64,000 bases of DNA from Multifurca ochricompacta (Eukaryota > Basidiomycota > Agaricomycetes > Russulales > Russulaceae), in contig WTXG01000011.1 of assembly GCA_022496185.1 (NCBI GenBank), positions 519,338 through 583,337 on the forward strand. Direction: 5' to 3'. Below the pieces are notes generated by a model that was not told the DNA's origin, ran no database searches, and saw only the letters and a program-made list of their open reading frames with translations. The stretch's first letter is position 1, and every line of letters starts with the position of its first letter. Shown piece after piece: positions 52,976 to 64,000 of this stretch. Made by a program: the position numbers and the translations under genes.

Positions 52976-55101
52976 TCAGATCGCCCTTCCCACAAGTCCA
53001 TCGAGGCCCGCCTCATCACTGGTGGTCCCACGAGTTAACCATCCTTCATCGAGTGCCTGAATCACCCAGCACCGTACCCGCCATACGTCCGACCAACAAC
53101 TCGCAAGTCCAAAGCTGATCCGTACAACACCAAGTTCTCTTCCAGCGGCCTCCTCAAGTGCACGTAGCGTGGGCGGGTGACTTGCGTCGTGGTTCCCAAG
53201 TACGGCCATAAGATTACCAAACGAAAGCAATGCCGCCGCACCGCCAGGGTTACACATGCAACCGGTGCGCAATGCGATGCCGTTGGCAGCTGCGTGAGCT
53301 GCTACCCGCGAGAGCGGGATAGGGTCTCCATTTACCTATATCACTATGAGCGCTATTGATCAATCTAGAACTCAGGGGAGGATCATACATCAAGCATCAG
53401 GCACGATACCACGCCGCCGGCCCCTTGCGTTGCCTCGTCTGGTTCTGGTGGCGCACCCGGAATACGGGAGAGTATGCGCACAGCAGAAGCATTACTTCGT
53501 GGCCACCGGATGTCTTCAAGAAGGCGCGCGCAGGAGGCGGAGAGCGCGGCCATGCGCTTCGGCAACGCGGGGAGATACGCGCTTAGGAGACGGAGGCCGG
53601 TCGTCACCGCAGGGAGGAGGGTGTAATTGAGTGTTCCATCCTGAGGTTGTAAATGCTCGCGTTAATAGCCATAAAAAAGATATATTTCCCAGGGTAAGAG
53701 ATCCAAACTAACCTCGAACGCCTCGTCAATTGCGGCGGTGCGACCGACGACGGTCCCCGGGACCTGCACAACGCTGACCGTACCCCCAGAAAACCAAGGC
53801 CGCTTCTCTCTGAGCCAGACACCGATCCCAGGGGCGAGGACAAGTGCCCCTATACCTGTTGGAAAACCAAACATCTTGTAGAAGCTGACCGCGACCGCGT
53901 CGACAGGTGTTTCCGTAAGATCAATTGGTGTAGTAGGTGCCAATGCAGCGGCATCAAGAAGCGTCGTAAAGCCACGCGCTGCAGCATACGCAAGAACAGC
54001 GAGTGGTGGTTTGGAGTTGGTAATGTTTGATTGGCCTGTATATGCGAATAGTGCCGGGGTTCCCGTAGGTGGGTGGTGCTTGTCAATGAGTGCCTGGGTG
54101 GCGCATATATGCGCGTCATTGAGAGCTATATGCCGAAGAGGGGAAACACGTACCAATGCTTCCCGCACGCGCACACCTCCGCGTGGAGGGGAAGGAAGGT
54201 ATACAACAGGTGCACCTTTTGTTCGCGCAAATTCGCGAATTCCATGAACTGAGTTGTGGGCATCTTCCGGAAGGACGAATGCGGCATCTTGTGTGAATGG
54301 AAATGACTCTCCGACAAGCTTGAGTGCAGCACTAGCATTAGCCGTGAAGATGACAGTTGATCCTGGTGGTGCGTTGAAGAACGATAGTACAGCCGCCCGC
54401 GCTGTGGAGGTCAGTTCTGCGGACAGCTTTGAGCTAGTAGTAAAAATCAATAAGTAAGCAGGTGTGCCGCCAGTGTACGATGACGAAGCAGACCTTGCAC
54501 TTTCCGAGTGAGTATTGCCGAGGACGGCAGTTTGCAGGAACTCTGCGTGAACTGAGATAAGACTGGCGGGATAGAGGGCGCCACCCATATAGTCCACATA
54601 TGTGTCATCTGGCGCAAGGCGACTGTACTCGGAGCGCCTAAGTGCGTCGACGTGCCAGCTAGAAGCATACTGAGGGTAGTCATGAAGGAAGCGAACATAA
54701 GTGGAATCGTGTTCTGATATAAAGCCTTTAGATTGAGACGCCGAAAGAAGGCCTGCCGCTGGTGAGGGGAGGTGGATGTGTGTATATACCGGAACGGAAG
54801 GAGGCTTGACGGATGCGGCGCGTAATGGAGGAGATAAGCGGACAAGCGAGCCGGTGGTTCGAGTAGGGCGCTGATTTTCTTTTTCCCTTTCGTTGTCCTT
54901 TTCTGAGAAGCTGTTAAACGAGGGTGATGGACTTCTAGATACAGCAGGTGAATCTCGTGCGCGCAAGGGCCGGAGTGAATGAGGGGTTGATTTATGATGC
55001 TTGAGAGATCGAGGACGTAAGGCGGAAGGTGGACCAAGAGGAGATGTAGATGTAGATGTATGTGCAGGTGTAGGTGCAGGGTGCGAGTGGCTGTTCCCCA
55101 T
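52976..55101 (-). CDS. Molybdenum-cofactor-sulfurase-like class-V aminotransferase
   Basis: PLP enzyme related to the N-terminal domain of Mo-cofactor sulfurases (MOCOS/ABA3/HxB). Three exons: 55101-53713, 53640-53389, 53335-52976. These are 2001 nt, 666 codons plus stop, all phase 0. Residues 1-120 are low-complexity, Ser/Pro-rich, beginning MGNSHSHP, which fits an N-myristoylation consensus. The catalytic part has YVRFLHDYPQYASS, FVLPEDAHNSVHG, YTGQSNITNSKPPL, LLDAAALAPTTPID and VDAVAVSFYKMFGFPTG with the PLP Lys at about 409, KRPWFSGGTVSVVQVPG, then RTGCMCNPGG (Cys 573/575, the region of the persulfide cysteine in MOCOS) and GVVRISFGLASCWSDVW. No MOSC domain follows, so it cannot be a full sulfurase; the sulfur acceptor is unknown. 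Its start is well supported; the last ~25 residues are less sure. Confidence 0.88.
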
Positions 55102-58100
55102 GATTGGTAAAAAATAAAAAAAGAGGAGAGTATTCTGTTGAAATAGAAAAGAAAGAAATTGAATGGAGGATATTTATACGGGTGGGGCGGGGGAAACATC
55201 TATTGGTGTAGGAGTATTATTCCAGACAGGCCAAACAGACGGTACTGATACTACTAGTAGGATCCAGTGACGAGGTGAGATCCATATCCAATACATTCCT
55301 ATCCTACTCAACTCACTCGGCGTTTGATACCGGTCCTGTGTCTGTGTAATGTTGTAATATAATACGGGCGATGCGTGTATGATATAATACTCCTCAGGTC
55401 GTCGAAACGCGCGGGCTGTTAGGCTGTTCCAAACTTGATCTCTAAATTTCAAATTCATTTTCCTGAAATTGCAATGAATCATCTCAGTCAGGTCCCTTCC
55501 ATCTTTGGACTTTGGACCTTCCATACCCTCTTCCCTTTCTAACTTGAACACTTCTCCTTGCAGTCTTGACCCAGAATGTCACTCTTGAACCAGAACGAGC
55601 CGACAGTAGCCACCTATCCCCCTGTCACCCGTGACCAGGTGACTTCTTCATATACCAAACCAAATCGCAAATCGCACATTGGCAACTACTAATGAATCCC
55701 ACCTAGTCCCCTCACCCTCACCTATCCACCCTTTTCCTCCCTCCTCGCTTCTGTTAGCGTCATATGGTAACGACGATAACGTGCCCTGATTTGTCTAGCT
55801 CAAGTGAGAATAATTATGCGGCAGAAGGCCCGATTGATGTCGGCAATGCTGTAGAATCCATCATGGACGGTCAACAGAAGCACAATGCCGTATCAGAACG
55901 GACATACGATAGAATCGGTCCAAATCCCCCCCTCTCTGTGAATAAAGGCGATTGAGGAAAATGGAACATCTCTCTCGACTGCTGTACTGTAAATGGACGG
56001 ACCCTCAAGGTTGTGCACGTATCGTGTCAATTAGGCTTCAAATACATGACCCCTGCCGTTACGGCCATTGTCTTTGTCTTGTTTGACATCTCATCAGTGT
56101 CCACCACCGCATTCCGATCGGTCTGTCGGCACCATTATACTACAAGTGCTTCACTTATATATGTGTATAGATCAATTATCTGTGGCAATCGTCTATTGAC
56201 CGACCTTGATGGAACCCAGTCAGGTCCCGTCAGTGTATCCCTAGCCTAATCTGACTAATCAAAGACACAACTATCCCCTCTTTGCTAAACGTTCTCATGT
56301 AAATGTCATCGACTACATCCAAACGACGTTTTATCTTGTAAAACTGTTTTCATTATGACACTCTTTCCATTCTATTCTAATTGTCTTCGTCTTTCTTTCC
56401 ATACAGTATGCTTCTCACCGCATTTCCTCCCTCCCCCCTCGTGCCGCTGCCATCAAGTGCTACGTGCCTATTGACTTGCGCCCGCATTGGTTCCATTAGT
56501 CTGCCTCTTGTCATGAGCTTGAGGTACCTTGATCCCAAAAATAGCAGCACCATCTGTCTTGCTTTGGCACCTCGTAGCACGAGGCCGGCGGTGGGTGAGT
56601 CAAACTCCTACAACAAACTCATCATGGTGTCTGCGGCAGTTGGCACTTTGGTACCAGCCCTCTATCAACGCATGTGAGAGTCTCGTCATTTACGAGGTAG
56701 ATCCCGTAAACAGTTTTTACCTTCTACGTAGCCCCTTACAAAACAGTTTACGAAAACCGAGTAGTCAAAGCTAGATTGATCACGCGTGGTCCCAGATCAA
56801 AGTTTCAAAGTGTGCTGGACGTGCTGAGCATTGGGTCTAGCCCGATATGTCTAACGAGCGAATCCTCAAGCGGTGAAGAACACCCGTACGCCGTTTCATA
56901 TTATTGTTGTTGACGAATTCAAACATTCTTATGTCCGTCCGTCATGGTTGAAGGGTTTAGCTATCTTGAAAGCACCAGTGCTGTGAACAGAGCCAGTCAA
57001 AGACGGAAATCTGTGTGGGTGTGTGTGGTGGTGCAAGGCGCTGGCTTCCCAGCATCTGAACCACCCGAAGTCTACTGCAAGATTGATTCTCACTTACCTA
57101 CACACCTCGAGGTGTCACGCTCTGGCATTTTCGGTAATTTTTTCCGTGGTCTGCTAGGCATCTTTAATGATTCCGTAGGGGGGTGATTTCGTCAATTCAG
57201 TTTTAATGTCCTGGCCTGTATGGGCGGCGAGTCATTAATGAACCGACATTTTGGACCTTCTCTGTAAGCCCCTGCCTGCCCCCTACAACCCCCAATTGTG
57301 AACCTGGCTTCTTTTCATTACATTAAAGTACAAATAACCATCCGCACATCCGTCCTTCTTTCATGGTGATCCATCTAGCCCCGACCAGGTCAATGAGTGA
57401 AAACGCTCCGAGCGAGTCTCCGACGCGGAAAATTCCGTGGCTGCTTCCATGTCTCCGGGCTACTAGGAACTATACCCGTCGCGTCCGCTTAGCGCCATGA
57501 TGAAACAAGACGGTCCCCCTTCGATGTGAGACTGTTCTTCTTCTTTGGACGGATGCGTGCCCACTTTCTGGAAATGTCCGGAGATCCCGCCCTGGCCGTA
57601 CAGAGTAAAGTATCTACCATCGGCCTCACCAAACACCGCGGGCTGCCGCTTCTGTCATGTCATGACATGCTTCAACCAAACTTCAGGGCTTCACTTCGGA
57701 TCCCATTTCTTTTCTTCCAATATTTCGGTGACCGACCATGTTCCAATCCCTATTTGTCCTATTCTAAGAGAGTTGAGCGTCTTTCGTTTAACTCTCTTTT
57801 TGTCTTTTCTTTATTATTATTATTGTTTCGGTTTCATTCGTATCATTTATCTTATGATATGTGTAATGTATGATTAAGTCGGTGTTGGTGTGCGCGCATG
57901 GAATCATTGCGTAGATCTCGATCCTTATAAACAAATCAAATCAAATCAAATCAATCTATTCCTCGCCTCGCGCCCGACGCCGGCAACTCGGTTAAACCCG
58001 ACAATAGCCGCCTCAGCCTCGCTTGATCTTGATACGGGATGCTGAGGCAGTGCGCCGCGCTGAGCGTGCGATCATTTCCCACGCCTTACTACTGCTCCGT

Positions 58101-58966
58101 TGCTCGTTGCTCTGAATGATCGACCGCAACTACGATCGCACCACCGACAATCATCTACCCTGGATCCTATGCCTCCTTCCGATTCTCCCTAACGTTTAAC
58201 ATCACAGGTAGTGCTGCTTCTAGTAGAGCGGTCACTGAGTGATGTCGCTTACATACCATATTTCTTCATCTTCATTTTGCACCCACCTGCACCAACATAT
58301 CCACCTATAGTTAGTTCGCCTTTTTAGTTGCCATCATCGCTTGCACGGAAGTTATTTTCCGACAGGATTTTTTTTTTTAGAATTCTCCACCTCGATTTTC
58401 GGTGTGGAGAACGTTAAATAAGTTCATACGAGGAAGAATGCATGATGAGTAACTCCCCCCCCCCTTCCCCCCTCCGGGAAGCATGGAATCACGGCATTCA
58501 TAGGTTCGGTTGTACGGGGTTTCAATATCGGGCTTATCCCTTCAACTGATGATTTTCTTCCGAGAAAATACAAAACGATGATCTCTGACTTATGTAGCCA
58601 TCAATGAGTGTTTCGAGGGCCTCTATTATTAAAATGTCAATATATCAGCGCGACGACGTCGCCAATGATCGAATGTAGCAATCAAAACTCGAAAGAGTAT
58701 CCGTCGCGTTTTCGGTAGCGTGCTCTTGGCGCTCATCATGTCCGCGAATGCCATGTTGTTCATGCCGAACTTTGTATCGTTGACCATGCGATTCTATTCA
58801 CAACCCTGCAGAAACGACAAAATAAAAAAAGATGCCCTCGAGGTTGGCTGGATTCTGGGAACGACATGAGCCCCCCTTTTTCACGGGAGCTTTCCGGAAC
58901 GAAAATGGTAGCATGTGTTTTTATTGATATCATATGTTTGGAGTTGGAGTTTAGGAAACCCCGCAG
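55102..58966. other. Intergenic, no supported gene
   Basis: About 3.9 kb. Open frames are short, lack similarity to known motifs and lack convincing splice partners. It contains an (AAATC)4 microsatellite near 57932-57955, homopolymer runs (58375, 58457) and a CT-rich/AT-rich mosaic. Promoter elements of the minus-strand gene at 55101 should lie at its left end. Confidence 0.5.
57932..57955 (+). repeat. (AAATC)n microsatellite
   Basis: Four and a half units of AAATC in tandem. Confidence 0.85.
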
Positions 58967-60287
58967 TCAGCACACAGACAGGATCAAATGTTCTAGTGGG
59001 AACCCTTTAGGAAGATGAAGGTAAAGTCCAAGTCCTTGCTCCAGATCTGCGCACCCATGTAACGCAGACAATGTCGCCTGGTGAAATAATTTCCAGCGAA
59101 AGAGGCACACGGCCTCCAAATTATTTTGGATGACCCGCACTCCCCAAGCCATTCTAGGAAGTTGCATAATTGACTGTAGCCAATGATTTCAAGCAAACCT
59201 TGTCCATAAGTTTGTGTGGGAGAGCCGGGTTTGAGGGTAGCAGTTTTTCTTGTTGCCACCACGTCAAGGTCTCAGGGAGCTTGATCGAATCGCGGCCAAT
59301 GACCATGAGGGGCAAGAAAAAAAAGTATGTCCTCACCGTCGACGTTGGTAGGCCAAGTATCGCGAACAACCGTCCTTCAGGAATACAGGGAGGGGAAAAT
59401 GTGCTGTCTTGAGCGGTCTTCATTTCTGGGGAACAAGCACGCAGCTCAAGGTGCATTTCAGAGGGCGCGCCGTTGAGAAGAAAATACAGAAACACCACGG
59501 GAAAAGTGCCTTGGATGCTTCACGGGCGCATTCATCTGCACGACTTGGACGGTTTCGCCAGCAGTAGAGCACGATTATGCCTTTCTCTGTGGGAAATAGC
59601 CAAACCTGGGGATGTCCCATGCAAGTGATGACAACCCTTTTGTTTGAGAAAGGAAGCCAGCGGATTCAACTTATCAACAATAAAGATTGTCACAAGGTTC
59701 GTCGGGAGTCAGAGAACCCGCGACTGGTTCCGAAAAGCTGGACGGGGGCAGAGGGTATTATCTTTCACCGTATTGAATGGTGTGTATAAGCTACGTCAAA
59801 GATGCGTAAAATAATAGTACGTGGGAGTTACGTGCGGACAATGGAAGTGGAGATATTGCCCGACCTGGCATGCTGCGCCAAGTGGCTTTACTGCCCCACC
59901 GCCCATGAGTGCTATTTGGGGGTAGCGGTCTGACTGTTACTATCTGGGGATAACTCCGTGCACTTGACTCTGCAACAGATATGAGAGATGTGATAGTTCA
60001 GGCTATCGTCGTGCATACTCGGAGGGGTCGAAAAATATTGTCTCCTTCGCGTAGTCCAGTCGTGTATGACGTACCGCATTAAGCACTCCTTTCCTCGCGC
60101 TGTTGGAAAGATATGGGAGAAAATGGCACCCTTCCCATTTCAATTCGTTTGCATAGCATCCAGGTTGATGTTGATCAATCAGACAGACCAGGGCACAAGA
60201 TGTGTCTGTCATCCAAAGAAACTCCAGGGGATATCTGAAGAATGACATGACAGATGGCCTACTAGTCAGAGGGGGGCCGTGTTCCAT
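58967..60287 (-). pseudogene. Possible decayed or unrecognised gene
   Basis: Several minus-strand frames have protein-like composition: 60003-60287 (MEHGPPLTSRPSVMSFFRYP...), 59420-59620, 59154-59498 and 58967-59167 (LEAVCLFRWKLFHQATLSAL). I do not recognise any family. A plausible intron (GTTTGC...TTCCTAG, 59157-59209 on the minus strand) could join two of them, but the other frames are separated by stops, including TGA and TAA in the expected path. It could be a multi-exon orphan gene or a relic. Low confidence. Confidence 0.3.
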
Positions 60288-61165
60288 AATGCCTTATATG
60301 TAAATTTAAATTATGTTCGGAGTATCGATAGAAGAGACAAGGAAAAGGAATGAGGAGACCAGTGGTTAGGATTTAATGCCTAGGACTGTCCGAGTCTAGG
60401 ACACTCAGAATTTCCAGACTACCAGAAAGGAGTTAGTAGACATCATGAAATTTGGAACTATCTGGGATCCAAACTTACACGTTGTACCTGGTGGAATTCT
60501 TGGAATGTTGTTGTAATTGCCCGCTCGAAGCTCGAAGCTCGAAGCTTAAGTCGGAGTCGGGAGAAAAGGTACTGGAATAAATTAATTATTACGTTATTCG
60601 GGATACCAGTGGGAACAGTCAATCCTAACCACTAATATTGTGGGGATTTTACAATGTAAATCTGGTCAACCCTGGGGTTTGATTGGCCGGTTGGAGGTAA
60701 GCCGGTGTGTCTCAGGTAGTTTCCTATCATCTGTAATTTTTGCCCACACTCATCATGATTCTTGAGAACATTTAGCGAGCTTCCATCTAGCTGTAAGTTC
60801 GAGTCTTTGACTTGGCCTTTGGCGTTGCATTCTTATAGGACACAGCGCCCAACTATGAGATGAAGGGTACCTGGGAACGTCTGCATCATGCAGTCATCTG
60901 ACACTTGCATAGGCATAGGCACGCCACGAATGTGACGGGTTCCTCCATTCTCCATTACATTTCGATTTCATTCTACGTTTATAAGGAAGCGCTATGTTCT
61001 ATACAGTAACTAGCTATGGGTCTAGCAGCTATGGGGGTTAGCGGGAATCGGGAATCAATCCAAAGGCGTGCACGGCGTGGGATGGTTACATAAGGACGGG
61101 TTGTTTTCCGGTCCAGTCCGGTCCGCAAAGAGCCGTAGAATCCTCGCGTGGTCCTGGTTCTGTGT
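60288..61165. other. Upstream region of USO1
   Basis: About 880 bp without coding support. It contains a short AGCTCGAAGCTCGA direct repeat near 60527-60546. The core promoter of USO1 should lie here but no clear TATA box was identified. Confidence 0.4.
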
Positions 61166-64000
61166 ATGGAATTCTTCCAGCAAACTTATACTGCCCTTCG
61201 TGGGCCAACGGGAGCACAACAGTCACCTTCAGATACAATAACAAGACTCAGCGACCGTCTTTCACCAGCAACCCTTCTGGCTGACCGACGCGCAGCAGTC
61301 CTTTCCTTGAAGGGCCTCGCCAGAGCTCACAAGCAACTCGTTGGAGCTCATGCTCTCACAGGCCTCCTTGGGATCATTCAGAATGACGCAGATGTCGACC
61401 CAGATATCGGACTCTCGGCCATAGAGACCGTCACCATCCTCTGCGACACCTCCGATGCATCCTATACGCAGCGCGATTTTGGTTTGGAGCACACGGACAA
61501 GTTGTTGGTGGATGAGAGGACAGTGCATAAGCTTTTGCGTTGCTCGGAGACCGGGACGATTCCCTACGCCACAGCGCATGCGTACTGTTAATCAGCATAC
61601 TTCAAAATCGACCACAGCAAGTGCAAGCATATTTTTTGAAGGCACCAGTTGGACCTGCTACGGTGATCTCACTATTGGAGGGCAATAAGGACATTGTTGA
61701 CCGTGGTGAGCGTTCTATCATGCTACCCTCTGTATGCCTCCCGTGCCATTATCACGCAACCACCTGTCTCGTCCAACTTGTTTAATACGTGTAGATTGAC
61801 GGTGTCACTTCACATTTCAGGCATTACAATGCTTTCTGCGTTAATTCGGCAGAGCACCGAGATACAAAAGATTTTTGCTTTTGATGGCATATTCGAGAAG
61901 CTTTTTTCAGTCGTAACTCGTGAAGGTGGACTCGAGGGTCAGTCAGTTGTTACTAACGCTCTCAAATGCGTTGATACTCTCCTCCGGTTCAACACTTCCA
62001 ACCAGGTAAACTCTTCAGGGATCTCCCACCACATCTCCAACCCCTGATCGAATCAATTTAGAGTTATTTTCGTGAGACGACCCTTCCCTCCTTGCTCTGC
62101 TCGCTTCTCTTCTTCAATCCAAACTTAGAGCCAGATCAAACTGTGCCTCAGGAATTTGCACTGCAGTTCTGGAGTGAAGACAAAGCCATTAACGCTGGCC
62201 TGATTCTTGAAGCGATTGGTCTCTTGCTGGGTTCCAAAGGAGCTGGTGTGGGTCAAGTCTCTACTTTATATTGAGGACATATATAAATGTATGCACTTCG
62301 GGCAGCTCCGGGAGGGATATGCCTTCACAAGGTTGCTGATCGAGACGGCGCTTGCGTCGAACGCGCCAACATGGCTCAAAGTCAAGGTATGCCTCCCCCC
62401 CATCGCACTCTGTATAGCTTTCTTTATTATCTTTAACTTTTGTAGTGCCTCCGCCTGTTTCCTCCCGCCGCTGCTCCTCTTCTCCCGGATTTGACTTTAA
62501 CACCCTATATGCCTGTTCCTGATACCAACGGCGAGGAATGGGACCGCCTCGAGGCGGCTACCGGAATTGATGCTCTTCTCGAACTCATCATGCAAGGTGA
62601 ATATATTGGCCAGGACGCTGTTCGAAGGCAGAAAGACAGCGTTGATCTGCGTGCGACAGCTGTTGGCGTGTTTGAGGTGGGCGCTTATGCTTCAGTGACA
62701 TGGGTCACGCTAACACACTTGAAGCATTTCCTCGGGGACGATCGCATGAAGGAGGCGATCGTTGCAGGCATGCTCCCGCCCGAAAAAACTGGTTCGGTGA
62801 TCTTTCTTACCATTCTCCGGAAAGCTGACGGGGCCTGATCATAGAACCCTCCGCCCATTCACCTGTCACACCACTTCTCTTCGGCCTCGTCATTCCTCCG
62901 AGTTCGCCTTTAGACCGGGCCAATGTGTCTTCAGTTCAGTTCGCGGCAGTTCTCTTTGCCCACCTCCTTCGTCACGCGCCAAACTGCAAATCCCTGGCGC
63001 GAAAGATCGTTCCTCCTCCCTTGACGCCGCTTCCGGCTTCGTTGACTGCTGGTGGAACTTTCTTCGTACCCGCAGATGGCGATCCACCTCATGGACCCGA
63101 ACCTGTGCCGAAAGATGATACCGAAGATGGCCCACAAAGCTTGCTAGCCCTTCTCACAGAGCATCTCACGCTCGCGTTCTTGCAGCGCTCACGCGCGGAA
63201 TTAGCGCCCCGTGAAGCACGGGAGGCGGATCGCATCATTTGCGTCTACTTATCACTGCTTGCGCAATGGCTTTGGGAGGACCCACACGCAGTGCGCGAGT
63301 TCCTCGAGGCGGGCGGGCTCGGCGTGCTAGTCGATCAGCTAAACCAGCCAAGCGAGATCGACGTTGTCGTGCCCGGTTTGTGTGCGTTTCTGTTGGGTGT
63401 GTGTTATGAATTCAATCGCGAACCGGGTGAGGTCACACGGTACGTCTCTCATTTTTGCCCGCGCGTAGGTGCCTGAGGGTGTTGGGGCGTTGGCATGCAT
63501 TCCCCCCCCAACCTGCGCGTAGAGCGACGATGCACCCGATTATCACGAGACTGGGCGCCGACGTGCTCGTGGGTCGCATGAACCGCGTGCGCGAAGACGA
63601 GCGCATCAAGGTCGTCGGGCCAGACTCGTGGGTACTGCCCTGCCCGACGCCCGGCCCGCAAGTGCTAGACCCGGCATTCACGCCGATGTACGATGGCGAG
63701 ACGGAGATATGGTTCGATTGGGCATTCGTGGATTTCTGGAAGGCGAATAATCGTGAGCGTTTTTTTTTTTTTTCTTTTTCTTGCTATTGTCACACGTGCG
63801 GAGCGCTTGCTGATACTATGCTTCGCTCGTCCCTAGACACCATTCAGCGAGGGATCGTGGCAGATCCGGACTCGGCGTCGTCATCAACAGGTACGTGAAA
63901 GGCTCTCAACGAGTTTTTATTTTTTATTTTTTTATTTCATTCCATTCATCCTAACTCAATTCCCACCAACAGCGCAAAGTGGTGAGGAGAGCATGCTGGT
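61166..64000 (+). CDS. USO1: USO1/p115 vesicle-tethering protein, N-terminal part
   Basis: A golgin that tethers ER-derived vesicles to the Golgi. The armadillo-like globular head is encoded here; the coiled-coil tail lies beyond the right edge. Exons: 61166-61705, 61821-62005, 62062-62247, 62306-62386, 62446-62676, 62725-62791, 62845-63439, 63523-63752, 63837-63890, 63973-64000 and on. Signature text: MEFFQQTYTALRGPTG, LSDRLSPATLLADRRAAVLSLKGLAR, ILQNRPQQVQAYFLKAP, LLRFNTSNQ, ALASNAPTWLK, FGLVIPPSSPLDRANVSSV, MHPIITRLGADVLVGRM, EIWFDWAFVDFWK. Within exon 1 the frame shifts near 61537 (HKLL then frame with LLGDRDDSLRH); the exon is one base short of the expected phase. Downstream exons all join in frame, so this is probably one deleted base, by mutation or sequencing error. 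Confidence 0.9.

Noticed and set aside
48307..55101. Active secondary-metabolite cluster
   Set aside because: The P450 is truncated, no synthase is present, and other neighbours are housekeeping genes.
55764..57877. Several 60-115-codon open frames in the gap between the MOCOS-like gene and 58967
   Set aside because: No motifs, no convincing splice partners and composition typical of non-coding AT/CT-rich DNA.
1..64000. CRISPR arrays, bacterial operons or phage-like modules
   Set aside because: No regularly spaced repeats; genes have spliceosomal introns and eukaryotic content.

Overview
The window is a TE-rich stretch of a filamentous basidiomycete genome, most likely an agaricomycete. The host genes are split by many short introns (about 46-115 nt, GT-AG with one GC-AG), and their products (CWC15, a PUS9/RIB2-type pseudouridine synthase, the USO1/p115 tether) are eukaryotic housekeeping proteins. 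No bacterial features, CRISPR arrays or rRNA genes were seen.

Region 1 (1-20605) is a nest of LTR retrotransposons. A Tc1-like DNA transposon remnant was hit by a Ty3/gypsy chromovirus (element B, 3860-20335). B was then hit twice: in its 5' LTR by element A (minus strand, runs off the left edge, inner LTR 3274-3859) and in its third ORF by element C (10523-19380). C carries a 1374-bp solo LTR (D, 17687-19060) inside its own 3' LTR. The C and D insertions are bounded by perfect 5-bp target-site duplications. Region 2 (20336-23523) is a patchwork of Tc1-like transposon copies, one with a 222-bp inverted repeat, LTR fragments and a GC-rich repeat.

Region 3 (23524-42992) holds the best-preserved chromovirus (element E, 23524-31026: LTR, gag, pol with one stop, ORF3, LTR). 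It is joined without a target duplication to a 5'-truncated Ty1/copia element (31027-42992). The copia reverse transcriptase is split by another gypsy element (F, 33770-40990, minus strand) with a CTTGT duplication. The A/B/C/E group shows gag with a CCHC knuckle, a T5 run at the gag-pol overlap suggesting -1 frameshifting, pol with a C-terminal chromodomain, and (in B, C, E) a third ORF ending in a tandem array of zinc-knuckle-like motifs. Nearly all nonsense mutations are TGA at arginine codons, the pattern expected from CpG methylation and deamination.

Region 4 (43000-64000) is gene-bearing: a LINE-like RNase H remnant, a pseudouridine synthase (+), CWC15 (-), a class-V aminotransferase (+, divergent from CWC15), a decayed cytochrome P450 (+), a gene-poor stretch, a molybdenum-cofactor-sulfurase-like class-V aminotransferase (-), about 6 kb with no confident gene, and the 5' part of USO1 (+, runs off the right edge, with an apparent one-base deletion in its first exon). 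Splice models given here were made by eye and were checked for reading-frame closure. All family assignments come from recognition of motifs, not from database searches.
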